A stretch of DNA of 64,000 nt from a bacterium. Its GTDB lineage: Bacteria; Pseudomonadota; Alphaproteobacteria; SP197. Of this stretch, positions 24,942 to 34,758 are shown one piece after another (the first letter of the stretch is position 1; each line of letters starts with the position of its first letter). The translations under genes were made by a program, and so were the position numbers. The stretch is taken from contig JAPPGE010000068.1 of assembly GCA_028821455.1 (NCBI GenBank), positions 1-64,000 of the forward strand, written 5' to 3'. The notes under the pieces are model-generated. The model searched no databases and was not told the origin of the DNA. It worked only from the letters and a program-made list of their open reading frames with translations.

Positions 24942-27377
24942 TCACCAGCCCCGCAGACGTGAATTCGTGGGGTCATAGGGCGCATCGCGGAGCACTTGCG
25001 CGTGCACCTCGTGACCCGGCAACCCTACACGCAACTCGTCTGCCGGCTCGGGTGCGCCCTCCCGGAACCATGCAAGCGCGAGGCTCACTCCCACCCGATG
25101 TCCAAACCCGCCGGATGTCACAAGGCCGACGGCTTCCCCGCGGTGAAGGACCGTGTGCATGCCGAACGCATCGACGCCATGGTCCTCGAGTTCGAGCAAT
25201 GCCATGCGCCATGGCCGCCCGGCCTCGCGCTCGAGCATCCGGTCACGGCCGACGAACGTTCGGTCCGAGGTTCTGACGAGATGACCAAGTCCCGCTTCGA
25301 GCGGAGTACGCTCCGTGCCGAGGTCGAGACCGAATGCCCGGTAGCCCTTCTCGAGCCGCATGGCGTTGAGGGCGAAAACGCCAAAGTGCACAACATCGTG
25401 GCATGCACCTTCCTCGACCACCGCGGCGTACAACTCTCCCAATCGCGGCATTGGAGCGTGCAACTCAAACCCTGGTTCGCCAGCGTAGGATATCCGCAGG
25501 GCGTGCACCGCCACTCCCGCCACTTCCAGTTGGCGCGAAGTCAGCCACGGGAACGATCCGGCGTCGAGATTCGTGCACGTGAGTCGGCCGAGGAGTGTCG
25601 GAGCCGCGGGACCCATCACCGCCAGCACACCACGTTCGGCCGTCACGTCGTCCACAACAACCTCCCGACGGTCCGAGCGTGAACGCAGCAGGTCCAGGTC
25701 GTGGCGCGCGGCAACCGCGGCACTCGTCAGATAGAACCGGTCACCGTCAAGGCGCGTCACCGTGAACTCGGCTGCCACTCCTCCGGACGGGGTCAGCACG
25801 TGCATGAGACCGAGACCCCCCACGGTTTCCGGCGCCCGGTTGGCTCCGAGACTGGAGAGCCACTGGACCGCGCCCGGTCCCGAGACCTCGAACTTGGCGA
25901 GGGCCGAGAGCTCGGCAATGCCTGCGGATTCACTCACCCTCCGGCACTCCTCGGCGACGGCGCCGAACCAGTTGCATCTGCGAAAGGAGAGATCCGGCTC
26001 GCGCTCGCTCTCGTTGCGCGCGAAGTAGTTGGGCCGCTCCCACCCGTTGGCGCTGCCCATCACTGCTCCCGCCTCGAGCAGCGGCCGGTAGAGCGGCGTG
26101 GTGAGCACCGGCCGACCAGCCGGACGCTCCTCGCCGGGGTAGTGGATGGCAAACTGCCGGGCGAAGCACTCAGTTGCCTTGGCCACCCGATAGTCGCGAT
26201 CTGCCCAGGCGCCGAAACGACGCGGGTCGACCACCTGCGCATCCATCGGAGGCTCTCCGGCGACGATCCACTCGGCAAGAAACCGTCCCGCGCCGCCGCC
26301 CTCCATGACCCCCATGCTCGAGCCGGTGAGCAGCCAGCTGTTCGGCAGGCCGAATGCCGGCCCGATCAGGGGATTCGCGTCCGGCGTGAAGGTGATTGGA
26401 CCGTTGACGATCGAACGGATCCCGCCTTCGGTCAGCGCCGGCACGCGGCGCATCGCACACTCCACGATGGGCTCGATCCGGGCGAGGTCCGGCTCCAGCA
26501 GTTCCATGCCGAATCCTGCCGGAATGCCGTCAACCGACCAGGCCTTGGCGTTCTTCTCGTAAGGGCCGACGATGAGACCGTCCCGTTCCTGGCGCACGTA
26601 CCAGCTTTCTTCGGGGTCGCGGATGATGGGGAGTTCGCGCTCCAGAGCCGCGACGGCCCCAATCCGAGTGGTCACCAGGTACTGGTGCAGCATAGGCACC
26701 ACAGGGAGATCCACTCCCGTCATCGCGCCGACCTCGCGGCACCACGTTCCTGCCGCGTTCACGACGTGCTCGGCACGAACACTGCCCTTTGCCGTCGTCA
26801 CCCGCCACCCGGCGTCACCGCCCACTGGCTCGATCGACTCCACGGGGCAGTGACGATGGATTGACGCCCCGCCGCGCCGTGCACCTGCCGCCATGGCCTG
26901 CGTCGCCTGACTTGGGTCGACGTGACCATCGTGCGGTTCATAGATCGCGCCGGCGAGACCGTTCACCCGGGCCAGCGGGTGCAGTTCACGCACCTCGTCC
27001 GGTCCGATGATGTGAAACTCGCGACCGGTGAACCGCCCCAGACCCTGAATATGGGCAAACTCGTCGAGTCGGTCCCGGGATCGGGTGATGCGCAGTGCTC
27101 CTGACGGGTGGAAATCGACATCGACGCCTGTCTCCTCCACAAGTTGTCCGCGGTAAAGACGCACGCTGTGCGCTCGCATCTCCATCACGGTGGGGTTGTG
27201 CGCGAAGTGCGTGCAAAGTCCCGCAGCGTGCCAAGTCGAGCCGGCTGTCAGTTCACTCATTTCGAACAGTACGGCCTCGTGCCAGCCGAGCCGGGTCAGG
27301 TGATACAGCGCCGAGACTCCCATCACGCCGCCGCCGACGATCACGACTCTCGCGTGTGATGGCACCACTTCACTCAT
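24942..27377 (-). CDS. Dimethylglycine dehydrogenase-like FAD/GcvT enzyme
   Basis: 811 aa with the same architecture as the product of 20753-23209: VVIVGGGVMGVSALYHLTRLGW and AGSTWHAAGL for (covalent) FAD binding, and a C-terminal folate-binding GcvT part (LTPSGGVAAEFTVTRLDG, SYAGEPGFELHAP, KGYRAFGLDLGTERTPLEAGL). It is the first gene of the putative dehydrogenase-MttB-dehydrogenase operon. The two copies are clearly diverged, which suggests successive demethylation steps or different substrates. Confidence 0.88.
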   Translation of the reverse strand: MSEVVPSHARVVIVGGGVMGVSALYHLTRLGWHEAVLFEMSELTAGSTWHAAGLCTHFAHNPTVMEMRAHSVRLYRGQLVEETGVDVDFHPSGALRITRSRDRLDEFAHIQGLGRFTGREFHIIGPDEVRELHPLARVNGLAGAIYEPHDGHVDPSQATQAMAAGARRGGASIHRHCPVESIEPVGGDAGWRVTTAKGSVRAEHVVNAAGTWCREVGAMTGVDLPVVPMLHQYLVTTRIGAVAALERELPIIRDPEESWYVRQERDGLIVGPYEKNAKAWSVDGIPAGFGMELLEPDLARIEPIVECAMRRVPALTEGGIRSIVNGPITFTPDANPLIGPAFGLPNSWLLTGSSMGVMEGGGAGRFLAEWIVAGEPPMDAQVVDPRRFGAWADRDYRVAKATECFARQFAIHYPGEERPAGRPVLTTPLYRPLLEAGAVMGSANGWERPNYFARNESEREPDLSFRRCNWFGAVAEECRRVSESAGIAELSALAKFEVSGPGAVQWLSSLGANRAPETVGGLGLMHVLTPSGGVAAEFTVTRLDGDRFYLTSAAVAARHDLDLLRSRSDRREVVVDDVTAERGVLAVMGPAAPTLLGRLTCTNLDAGSFPWLTSRQLEVAGVAVHALRISYAGEPGFELHAPMPRLGELYAAVVEEGACHDVVHFGVFALNAMRLEKGYRAFGLDLGTERTPLEAGLGHLVRTSDRTFVGRDRMLEREAGRPWRMALLELEDHGVDAFGMHTVLHRGEAVGLVTSGGFGHRVGVSLALAWFREGAPEPADELRVGLPGHEVHAQVLRDAPYDPTNSRLRGW

Positions 27378-27919
27378 CTCCCCAAGTACTCCACGGGACG
27401 ACGTCGAGCTGTCCCGGCATGGTACGCAATGGGCGCCAAAGGCGACTCACCGTACCCGTGGCATACCCTGTCCATCGTCAGTTCCAGGTTGGCTGGCAGT
27501 TGGAGCCGGGTCGCCAGGACTCCGTCCAGGTGCACGCGACGATGGCCCCTCCAGAGGAGAAGGCGACGCGAAACGCTTCGGATCCGCTGTCCATGAGCGT
27601 CCGGCCTTCGATGAGTCGATCAAACATCCGCCACTCCACGCCAGCTGCGGGCAGGGTACTGTTCGCCCTGACACCGTACCAGCAAGGCCGGGCGTCTCAG
27701 GGTGACGGGGAGAATGAGACCGGAACCTCTCGGGGAACTCAACGATGGATGAAGTCCCGTACTGTCCTGTCGCGGCAGGGTGGCGGCGGTGATACACTTA
27801 GAGGGGTGGATGATGGGGCACTGGATGCTCCTTGTCTTCGATTGTTGCGGCGTATGACCCTGATTCAGCGGCTTCCGGACGCACGCTGACAGTCCTGAAC
27901 GACAGGGGAAGAACCAGTG
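27378..27919. other. Intergenic region before aminotransferase
   Basis: About 540 bp between divergent genes, the longest non-coding stretch in the window. Open frames occur on both strands but their products are arginine- and serine-rich with no recognisable domain. A GGGGAAGAA just before 27920 can serve as ribosome binding site. No riboswitch or terminator was recognised. Confidence 0.4.
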
Positions 27920-29254
27920 ATGAGTGATCATGAAGCGGGTTGTGTCGACGCCATGCCGACGGACTGGACCACGGATGGCATCGTTGCCAGGCGCGAAAAG
28001 TACTATGCGGCGTCACAGCGCAAGTTTGTGCCTTACGAAACACCTCTCATCTTCCGCCGGGGCAGGGGCCAGTATCTGTGGGACGAGACCGGCAAGAAGT
28101 ACATCGATCTCCTGGGCATGAATTTGTGCATTTCGGTAGGGCATGCACATCCTGCAGTGGTGCAGGCGGCACAGGAGCAGATCGCCGAACTCACTCACTG
28201 CACGACGATGTTCTATCACCCGGTTCCCGCCCATCTGGCCGAGGAACTCACAGCCACCATGCCGGATGGTGAGGACTGGGTTGTCCACTTCACCAACAGC
28301 GGCTCCGAGGCGATCGATCTTGCCTTGCTGATGGCGCGTAGCAGCACCGGCAACTCCGATATGCTGGCGTTGCGTAGCAGCTATCACGGCGCCACGTTCG
28401 GCGCTCAGGCCCTGACCGGAATCAGTGGCTTTCGCCATCCGGTGCCGCAGCTTGGCGGTATCGCCTTTGTGCCGGAACCGAACCAGTACCAGGGCGTCTT
28501 CGGCGCTGGTGTCGAGCCTTATCTCGCCGAGATCGACCGTGCCATCGATTCATCCACCAATGGCCGTCTGGCCGGCATGATCATCGAGCCGGTGCAGGGT
28601 TATGGAGGCATTGTCCCGATGCCTCCTGGCTATCTGCAAGGCGCGTTTTCCCGGGTTCGTGCGGCAGGTGGATGCTGCATCGTCGACGAGGTCCAGGCCG
28701 GCTTCGCTCGTACAGGCGACAATTTCTGGGCGTTCGAGGCTGACGGTGTCGTGCCGGATATCGTCGTGATGGCCAAGGGTATCGGAAACGGTGTCCCTCT
28801 GGGCGCTGTTGTCGCCCGGCGTGACATTGCCGAGTGCATGGCCGACAAGTTCCTCTTTCACACCTATGGGGCGAATCCCGTGGCCTGTGCCGTCGGGCGC
28901 GCTGTCCTGAAGGTCATTCGCGAGGAAGGGCTGCAGGAAAATGCCCGCAACGTGGGTGCAGCGCTGGCCGGCCGTCTTGCCGAACTGAAGCAGAAGTATC
29001 CGGTGATCGGTGACGTGCGGGGCCGCGGACTGATGCTGGCCATCGAATGCGTCAAGGACCGCGCTACTCGGGAACCGGACACCGAAACGACGGCACGCGT
29101 GTTCGAGATAACACGGCGGGAGGGACTGGTCGTCAGCAAGTCAGGGCCCTACCGCAGCGTATTGCGCATGGTGCCGCCACTTTGCCTGTCGATGGACGAT
29201 GTGCCGGTCGTCGCGGAACGCCTGGACCGCAGTTTTGCCGCCGCCTTGAACTGA
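27920..29254 (+). CDS. Class III aminotransferase, AGXT2-like
   Basis: 444-aa PLP enzyme. Diagnostic segments are FTNSGSEAIDLALLMAR, YHGATFG, the CCIVDEVQAGFARTGDNFW motif and VVMAKGIGNGVPLGA with the PLP lysine. The YHGAT and DNFW segments favour the alanine-glyoxylate aminotransferase 2 branch over ornithine-type enzymes. ATG 27920 follows a good purine-rich site; the adjacent GTG 27917 is possible. Lying beside demethylases that release glycine or sarcosine, it may handle glyoxylate or a beta-amino acid; this is inferred. Confidence 0.88.
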   Translation: MSDHEAGCVDAMPTDWTTDGIVARREKYYAASQRKFVPYETPLIFRRGRGQYLWDETGKKYIDLLGMNLCISVGHAHPAVVQAAQEQIAELTHCTTMFYHPVPAHLAEELTATMPDGEDWVVHFTNSGSEAIDLALLMARSSTGNSDMLALRSSYHGATFGAQALTGISGFRHPVPQLGGIAFVPEPNQYQGVFGAGVEPYLAEIDRAIDSSTNGRLAGMIIEPVQGYGGIVPMPPGYLQGAFSRVRAAGGCCIVDEVQAGFARTGDNFWAFEADGVVPDIVVMAKGIGNGVPLGAVVARRDIAECMADKFLFHTYGANPVACAVGRAVLKVIREEGLQENARNVGAALAGRLAELKQKYPVIGDVRGRGLMLAIECVKDRATREPDTETTARVFEITRREGLVVSKSGPYRSVLRMVPPLCLSMDDVPVVAERLDRSFAAALN

Positions 29255-29261
29255 GGACTGA

Positions 29262-30620
29262 TCAAGCCGGTTGACGCCGCGTTTCCGGGAGTTCGGATTC
29301 GAGCAGCTTGAACCGGGAGGTGATGAAGGCGTCCCGTTCCCGACCACGCAACCGGTCACCCTCCGAAAGAACAGAGACCACGCTTGCAAGCCGATCTTTC
29401 ATCAGGACGGCATCGTCCTCCCCTGCAAGGGCGGGTATGCGCAGGATCGTGTCGCCCGACCACGTGGGGATCGGTCCCGGGCCGCCTTCGGTTGGCTGGC
29501 GGGGTTCACGGCCTTGGCCGAGGGCGCGGATGTCGCGGCGCAGACGCCGCCTGAACCGGGTCACGCCCTTGTCCGATGTTGCCAGGTGTTCCTTGCCGTG
29601 AACGACGATCGGGCCAAGGCTTACCATGGCCTCGTAGTCACCGGGGTTGCGTTGGCGTTCCTCAGGCGGCCGGTCGAATACCTCGCCCTGTTCCAGCTTC
29701 TCTATGTCGGCCGGATTGTTGTAGCGCACCGGGTCGGCCCGGTCACCGAAACAGGCCCAGGCGACAACCTTTGTGTTGCGATCGTCGACCGGAAGGCACC
29801 AGCGGAAGAACGTGTTGCGGCCAAAGTAGCGTATGCGTGTGCCGTCCATCTCATGAACTGCGCCTGACTGGGTCATGTTGGGCAACAGGTTTTCCTGTAC
29901 GCGAAACCAGAGGTTGTCGCCTACGCGCCGGGTGATCGTGCAGTAAACGGACTGATCGTTCTCATGATATGTCACATCGCCCAGAATTCCCCAGTTCTCG
30001 GAGAATTGCGGTCCGTTGACGAGGGTATGGAGAAACATGGAGTGAACGGGATCGACGCCGTTCTCGGTCACCTGGAGCCAGTTGCAGGGGAAGGAACAGG
30101 TGTAGGGAACCATCTCGACACCCGGTGTATCGAACGTGTCGAAGACTGGAAACATCGGCTGCAGGTCGGGCGGACCCATGTAGGCAAAGATTAGTCCCTT
30201 GTACTCCCGCACCGGATAGGCGCCCTGGCACACCGTTCTGTAGAGCGGCGAATTGCGGGGTTCGGCCGGAGCCTCCAGCAACGTGCCATCGATGTCGTAG
30301 AGCCAGCCGTGATAGCAGCACCGGATACCTCGTTCCTCGACACGGCCATATTCAAGCGACGCCCGACGATGGGCACAGTGTTTCCTGAGCAGCCCGAGTC
30401 GACCTGACCGGTCCCGGAACAGAACAAGGTCTTCGTCCAGAATCCTGATGGCGAGCGGCAGGTCCCCGAGTTCCGATACCAGGGCAATGCCATGCCAGAA
30501 ACGCCGCAGATATTCACCTGCCGGCGTCCCGTGCCCTACAAGGGTGAGTTCAGGGTCCGCGCTTGCATCTTCGCGATCATGGTAGGCCGTGTACCGTGTA
30601 CCAGGTGTGGAATCATGCAT
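29262..30620 (-). CDS. Rieske non-haem iron oxygenase, alpha subunit
   Basis: 452-aa oxygenase component of the phthalate/vanillate type. The Rieske [2Fe-2S] ligands are in KHCAHRRAS and RCCYHGWLYD (CXH and CXXH). The mononuclear iron motif is ENGVDPVHSMFLH, giving the Asp-His-His pattern. ATG 30620 has AGGGAGG 8 bp upstream. No reductase is adjacent; a phthalate-dioxygenase-type reductase at 42012-42974 is a candidate partner. Its place beside a betaine transporter recalls glycine betaine monooxygenases, but the sequence looks more like the aromatic/ether demethylase branch. Confidence 0.9.
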   Translation of the reverse strand: MHDSTPGTRYTAYHDREDASADPELTLVGHGTPAGEYLRRFWHGIALVSELGDLPLAIRILDEDLVLFRDRSGRLGLLRKHCAHRRASLEYGRVEERGIRCCYHGWLYDIDGTLLEAPAEPRNSPLYRTVCQGAYPVREYKGLIFAYMGPPDLQPMFPVFDTFDTPGVEMVPYTCSFPCNWLQVTENGVDPVHSMFLHTLVNGPQFSENWGILGDVTYHENDQSVYCTITRRVGDNLWFRVQENLLPNMTQSGAVHEMDGTRIRYFGRNTFFRWCLPVDDRNTKVVAWACFGDRADPVRYNNPADIEKLEQGEVFDRPPEERQRNPGDYEAMVSLGPIVVHGKEHLATSDKGVTRFRRRLRRDIRALGQGREPRQPTEGGPGPIPTWSGDTILRIPALAGEDDAVLMKDRLASVVSVLSEGDRLRGRERDAFITSRFKLLESELPETRRQPA

Positions 30621-30870
30621 GACGGAGCCTCCCTGAACCGGTTTGACTGTCATGTGACATCATACTCCCATGAAACCGGGAACACGGCGCGCCACCAGCG
30701 ACAGGAGCCGGAAAGCCGCGACGCCGGAGGCTGTCCCCTGAAACGGAGCATGAGACCAATGTGGCAATCAGGCAAAGAGGGGCCGTCGCCGCGGCAGGGC
30801 CGGCGTTCATATGCGGTCCGAATGGTCCGTTTGTCATTGTGAAGTCCGATGTCGCTCTTGAAATCGCATG

Positions 30871-32421
30871 TCAATCGCTCTTGCTGCTTCCCTGCACGAT
30901 CCTGTCAATCACCATGGCACACAGGAGAATGGCCAGCCCTGCGAGAAGGCCATCGCCGACGGCGGCGTACTGGAGCGCGGTCAAGACATCGCCGCCGAGG
31001 CCCTTGGCGCCGATGAGGGAGGCAATGACCACCATGGAGAGACACATCAGAATGGTCTGGTTGATGCCAGTCATGATCGAAGGAAGTGCCAGAGGCAGAT
31101 CGACCTTGAAGAGGAGGAACCAGCGGGTCGCCCCATAGGCGAGCGCCGCTTCGCGCACGGAGTGGGGGACACCCTGCAGGCCGAGTGCCGTCAGGCGCAC
31201 CACCGGAGGAATGCCGAACATCAGCGTCGCCACGATGCCCGCAGGCTTGCCAATCCCGAAGAGGGCGATCACCGGGATGAGGTAGACGAAGGCAGGCATG
31301 GTCTGCATGAAGTCAAGAACGGGCCGGACAACACCGTAGAACTTCGCGTTGCGGCCGCAGACGATGCCGAGCGGAATGCCGAAGAGGATGCACAGGAAGG
31401 CTGCCGTGCCGAGCAGGGCCACGGTGGCCATGCTTTCCTCCCAGAAGCCAAGGACGGCAAGATAGGCAAGTGCGGCCCCGGTCATGATGGCCACCCGCCA
31501 GCCAGCGAGCTGTCTGGCGAGAACGAGGATGACGATCATGATGATGGGCCAGGGTGTCTCGACCAGTGTCAGTTCGAGTCCGTCCAGGACAATCCGGATT
31601 GTACGCGTGATGCCGAAGAAGGCTGTTTCGAAGGTCTCGGCGAACCACTCCATCGTGTTGTCGAGCCAGCGGGCGCTGTCGACCCGCACGGCGTTGCCAG
31701 CCGGGACACGGGAAAGCCAGTCGGGCGCCTCGGGAGACGAGAAGCGGTAGACGATCATCGGATAGGCAATGAGTACGAGAAGACCAGCAGCGGCGCCTCG
31801 CAGGCGATTGAATGTGCCATCGACCGCCCGGTCCGATCGCCAGCGTACAAAGCGGCGCTCGAGAAACAGGTTGGCCAGCATGCCCTCGGCGACCTTCACG
31901 AACAGGAGGAGGCCAAGGCCAATCGCCAGATAGAAAGGCGCCCCTGCCGCCGCGGCAAGGGCAATCTGCTCGGCCTTGTCTGCCGCGGCCGCGATGGACT
32001 CGGCGGACTCCAGGAGTTTGTCGGCGTGACTGGCTCCTTCGGCGAAGGCCTGTTCGGCGTCCGTGAAGCGTTGGGCGGCCTGTTCGCGCAACCGGCTGGC
32101 GCGCGCAGCCTCTTCGTAGCCCAGGTTGCCGAAGAGCCCGAAGCCGACCTGAACCAGGGCCACCATCTCGGCGAAGAACGACACCCAGAAGGGTCCGGAA
32201 AGACCCCGCGCTCCCATCCATACGGGCCCCAGCAGCGCGGCCGCCCAGTTGAAGGACCAGACAAATCCCCTGGAACGTTCGAGCCGGTCGAACTCCAGTC
32301 CATAGTAGGCGCCACTGCTGCCGGCAAATTCGCGGGCCAGATCCGGCAGCGAGTCATCGTGTGATGCCGAAGTCCTGTCCCCGGCCATTCTGTGGTCGTG
32401 CGTCCCTTGGGCCATGATCAT
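30871..32421 (-). CDS. Glycine betaine/proline-type ABC transporter permease with long N-terminal domain
   Basis: Inner-membrane permease, 516 aa, longer than usual ProW. The C-terminal half (from about residue 300) is a standard BPD_transp_1 domain with the EAA loop REAALAYGATRWFLLFKVDLPLALPSI. The N-terminal half has two or more membrane segments (FNWAAALLGPVWMGA resembles a DUF2628-type start), an alanine-rich coiled coil around residues 105-150, and a further pair of membrane helices. ATG overlaps the proV-like stop by 4 bp. Likely imports betaine, carnitine, choline or proline. Confidence 0.88.
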   Translation of the reverse strand: MIMAQGTHDHRMAGDRTSASHDDSLPDLAREFAGSSGAYYGLEFDRLERSRGFVWSFNWAAALLGPVWMGARGLSGPFWVSFFAEMVALVQVGFGLFGNLGYEEAARASRLREQAAQRFTDAEQAFAEGASHADKLLESAESIAAAADKAEQIALAAAAGAPFYLAIGLGLLLFVKVAEGMLANLFLERRFVRWRSDRAVDGTFNRLRGAAAGLLVLIAYPMIVYRFSSPEAPDWLSRVPAGNAVRVDSARWLDNTMEWFAETFETAFFGITRTIRIVLDGLELTLVETPWPIIMIVILVLARQLAGWRVAIMTGAALAYLAVLGFWEESMATVALLGTAAFLCILFGIPLGIVCGRNAKFYGVVRPVLDFMQTMPAFVYLIPVIALFGIGKPAGIVATLMFGIPPVVRLTALGLQGVPHSVREAALAYGATRWFLLFKVDLPLALPSIMTGINQTILMCLSMVVIASLIGAKGLGGDVLTALQYAAVGDGLLAGLAILLCAMVIDRIVQGSSKSD

Positions 32422-33476
32422 GCGCTTCCCTTGATGCCACGCAACAACGTGCGTTTGTCGATGATGCCGACCGGAATGGCGTTCTCATCTGTTACGAGGA
32501 TGGGCTGATCCGTTTCAGCCGCAACATCGATAATCTCCGAGAGCAGGCTGTCGTTGCCCACCTTCGGGAGATCTCCGACATCGGGACGGGTTCCGGTGCG
32601 GGATGCGAACACGTCGATCGGTTCCATGAGCGATCGGGCGTGGAGCAGGTTGAGACGCGATATGTGGGCGACGAAGTCGGCGACATAGTCGTCCTTCGGG
32701 TTGGTGACGATCTCTTCCGCCCGCCCTGTCTGCACGATTTCGCCATCCTTCATGATGGCGATCCTGTTCCCGATCCTTATGGCCTCATCGAGATCGTGTG
32801 TGATGAACACGGTGGTCTTTCCCAGCCGGCGGGACAGCTCCATGAAATCGCTCTGCAGCTGGCGGCGGATGAGGGGATCAAGCGCACTGAAGGGTTCATC
32901 CATCAGCAGGAAGACGGGGTCGGCTGCTATCGCACGGGCAAGTCCGACGCGCTGCTGCATGCCACCGGACAATTCGTCGCAGTATCGGTCGCCCCAACCG
33001 TCAAGTCCAACCATCGCGAGGGCCTGCTCGGCGATACCGTAACGCCGGTGCTTGGTCACGCCCTGGATCTCCATGGGCAGAGCAACATTGTCCCGCACCG
33101 TGCGATGGGGAAGCAGGGCGAAATTCTGAAACACCATGCCGATCTTGCGCGATCGCAGTTCGCGCAGTTCTGCCGGTGTCTTGGTCATGACGTTTTCGCC
33201 ATCGACGATGACCTCCCCGCTGGTGGGCTCGAGAAGCCGGTTTATGTGGCGAACCAGTGTCGACTTGCCACTGCCCGAGAGACCCATGACGCAGAAGATT
33301 TCGCCACGGCTGACGGTGATGTTGGCGTCGGCAACCCCGACGACGCAGCCGAACTGGTCGAGAACCTGGTCCTTTGTGAGGCCGCGTTCGCGAATGGCGC
33401 GCAACGCCGCTTGGGCACTGTCCCCGAAGATCTTGTAGACGTGACGGAGAACGATGGCGTCGTTCGGATCAGCCAA
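32418..33476 (-). CDS. Glycine betaine/proline ABC transporter ATPase (ProV-like)
   Basis: 352 aa. Walker A GLSGSGKST, Q-loop GMVFQNFALLPHRTV, signature LSGGMQQRVGLARA and Walker B LLMDEPFSALDPLIRRQLQ, then a C-terminal CBS-like tail (PILVTDENAIPVGIIDKRTLL) as in ProV/OpuAA, where it senses ionic strength. It overlaps the permease gene by 4 bp and follows the binding-protein gene by 135 bp, so the operon order is binding protein, ATPase, permease. Confidence 0.94.
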   Translation of the reverse strand: MADPNDAIVLRHVYKIFGDSAQAALRAIRERGLTKDQVLDQFGCVVGVADANITVSRGEIFCVMGLSGSGKSTLVRHINRLLEPTSGEVIVDGENVMTKTPAELRELRSRKIGMVFQNFALLPHRTVRDNVALPMEIQGVTKHRRYGIAEQALAMVGLDGWGDRYCDELSGGMQQRVGLARAIAADPVFLLMDEPFSALDPLIRRQLQSDFMELSRRLGKTTVFITHDLDEAIRIGNRIAIMKDGEIVQTGRAEEIVTNPKDDYVADFVAHISRLNLLHARSLMEPIDVFASRTGTRPDVGDLPKVGNDSLLSEIIDVAAETDQPILVTDENAIPVGIIDKRTLLRGIKGSA

Positions 33477-33611
33477 GGGTCAGTGCCTCCGCGGCTGAAG
33501 CGGACGTGGCAGCGTCGAACCGGCTGCCGGGTTGCATGGATACCGCAGGGAGCGGATTGCTGCCTCCGCCCCGGGGCCGGCCGCTATCGACCGACCCCTG
33601 TCAGGCTGATG

Positions 33612-34574
33612 TCACTGGCCGACCCAGGACTGGACGGTCTCGGAGTTGGCCTCGACCCATTCGCTGGCAATTTCCAGAGGATCGCGCTCATTGACGACCA
33701 GTTCATAGGCGAAGGCATTGATGTCCTCCGCGCTGAGCTGGATGTTCTGCAGCAGTTGCACGAGCGCGGGCTGCCTTTCTTCCAGTGCCGCCACGTAACC
33801 GATGCGGATCGTGGTTTCCGGGTAGCCTGAAGACACCGAGGAAAGATTGTACCAGTCGGGATCGGCGTTCGGCTGCACCATGACGAACTTGTCCGGATCA
33901 TGGGCCGGTTCGTCGAGCAGGGAGAGATTGTAGAGGGTGAAGTTGTGATGGGGCCCGTAGCAATAGCCGACCCAGGCCCTGTCCGCATTGAATGCGCGAT
34001 CGAGGCTCGCCGTGGCGACCGACTCTTCCGCCGCCTGCAATTCGAAGAACTCCTCGATCCCGTAGTCGCGGGCCCTGATTCTCTCGATGTTGGTGCTTTG
34101 CCAGCCCTCCGAGCCGATCCAGATTTCGCCCATGCCGTCGCCATTGGAATCAAACAGCAAGGCGTTGTCCGGATTCGACAGGTCAAACACCGACGTAACT
34201 CCCTGCTCGATGGCTGCCGGAGTCACACAGTATCCCTGCACGCCCATCCAGGGACGTTCGGAGAGGACAACAGAGCCCTTTTCGTCGACATAGGACGCAA
34301 CCAGTCCGCCCTGGTTTGGCATCCAAACCTCGGTATGGATATCGACTTCGCCGTCCGCACGGTCCAGCGCTTCCCAGAGAACCGGAACGGCAAGCGGTGG
34401 GGCCAGTTCGACATTCAATCCCAGGGCGTGATCGGCTATGGCGCTGACCAGGAATGCGGAAGCGCGGCCACCGGGAAAGTTCCAGTCGACAACCCTGGCA
34501 TCCTGTGCCGCTGCCGAACCCACGAGGCTGGCCACCACGAGTCCCGCGAGTGTGGTTTTGGACATTCTTGACAT
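33612..34574 (-). CDS. Betaine-type ABC transporter substrate-binding protein
   Basis: 320-aa periplasmic ProX/OpuAC-family protein. A signal peptide (TTLAGLVVASLVGSAAA) precedes the mature part. Family features include DIHTEVWMPNQGG, GVQGYCVTPAAIEQGVTS, WVGYCYGPHHN and WVEANSETVQSWVG at the end. Tryptophans and tyrosines in these loops are the usual cage for a quaternary ammonium group. The fold fits betaine, proline betaine, choline or carnitine. Heads the transport operon. Confidence 0.9.
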   Translation of the reverse strand: MSRMSKTTLAGLVVASLVGSAAAQDARVVDWNFPGGRASAFLVSAIADHALGLNVELAPPLAVPVLWEALDRADGEVDIHTEVWMPNQGGLVASYVDEKGSVVLSERPWMGVQGYCVTPAAIEQGVTSVFDLSNPDNALLFDSNGDGMGEIWIGSEGWQSTNIERIRARDYGIEEFFELQAAEESVATASLDRAFNADRAWVGYCYGPHHNFTLYNLSLLDEPAHDPDKFVMVQPNADPDWYNLSSVSSGYPETTIRIGYVAALEERQPALVQLLQNIQLSAEDINAFAYELVVNERDPLEIASEWVEANSETVQSWVGQ

Positions 34575-34758
34575 GCATCCCTCCTTGCGTGGTGGGCGTG
34601 CCGGTCAAGATTGTCGGACCAACCGCCCGATCGTTTGCACTGTGATCGATCTTGCATTCGATCACGATGCGGCTCCCTGGTTGAACGACGGGAACCTTGT
34701 TGCCTGAAACCGTGCATGAGATGGCCGGTGTTTGCAACCAGGGACGGGCCCCGCTGGT

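Noticed and set aside
30868-32364. Long plus-strand frame opposite the permease
   Set aside because: Glu/His/Gly-rich antisense product; the opposite strand encodes an unmistakable permease.
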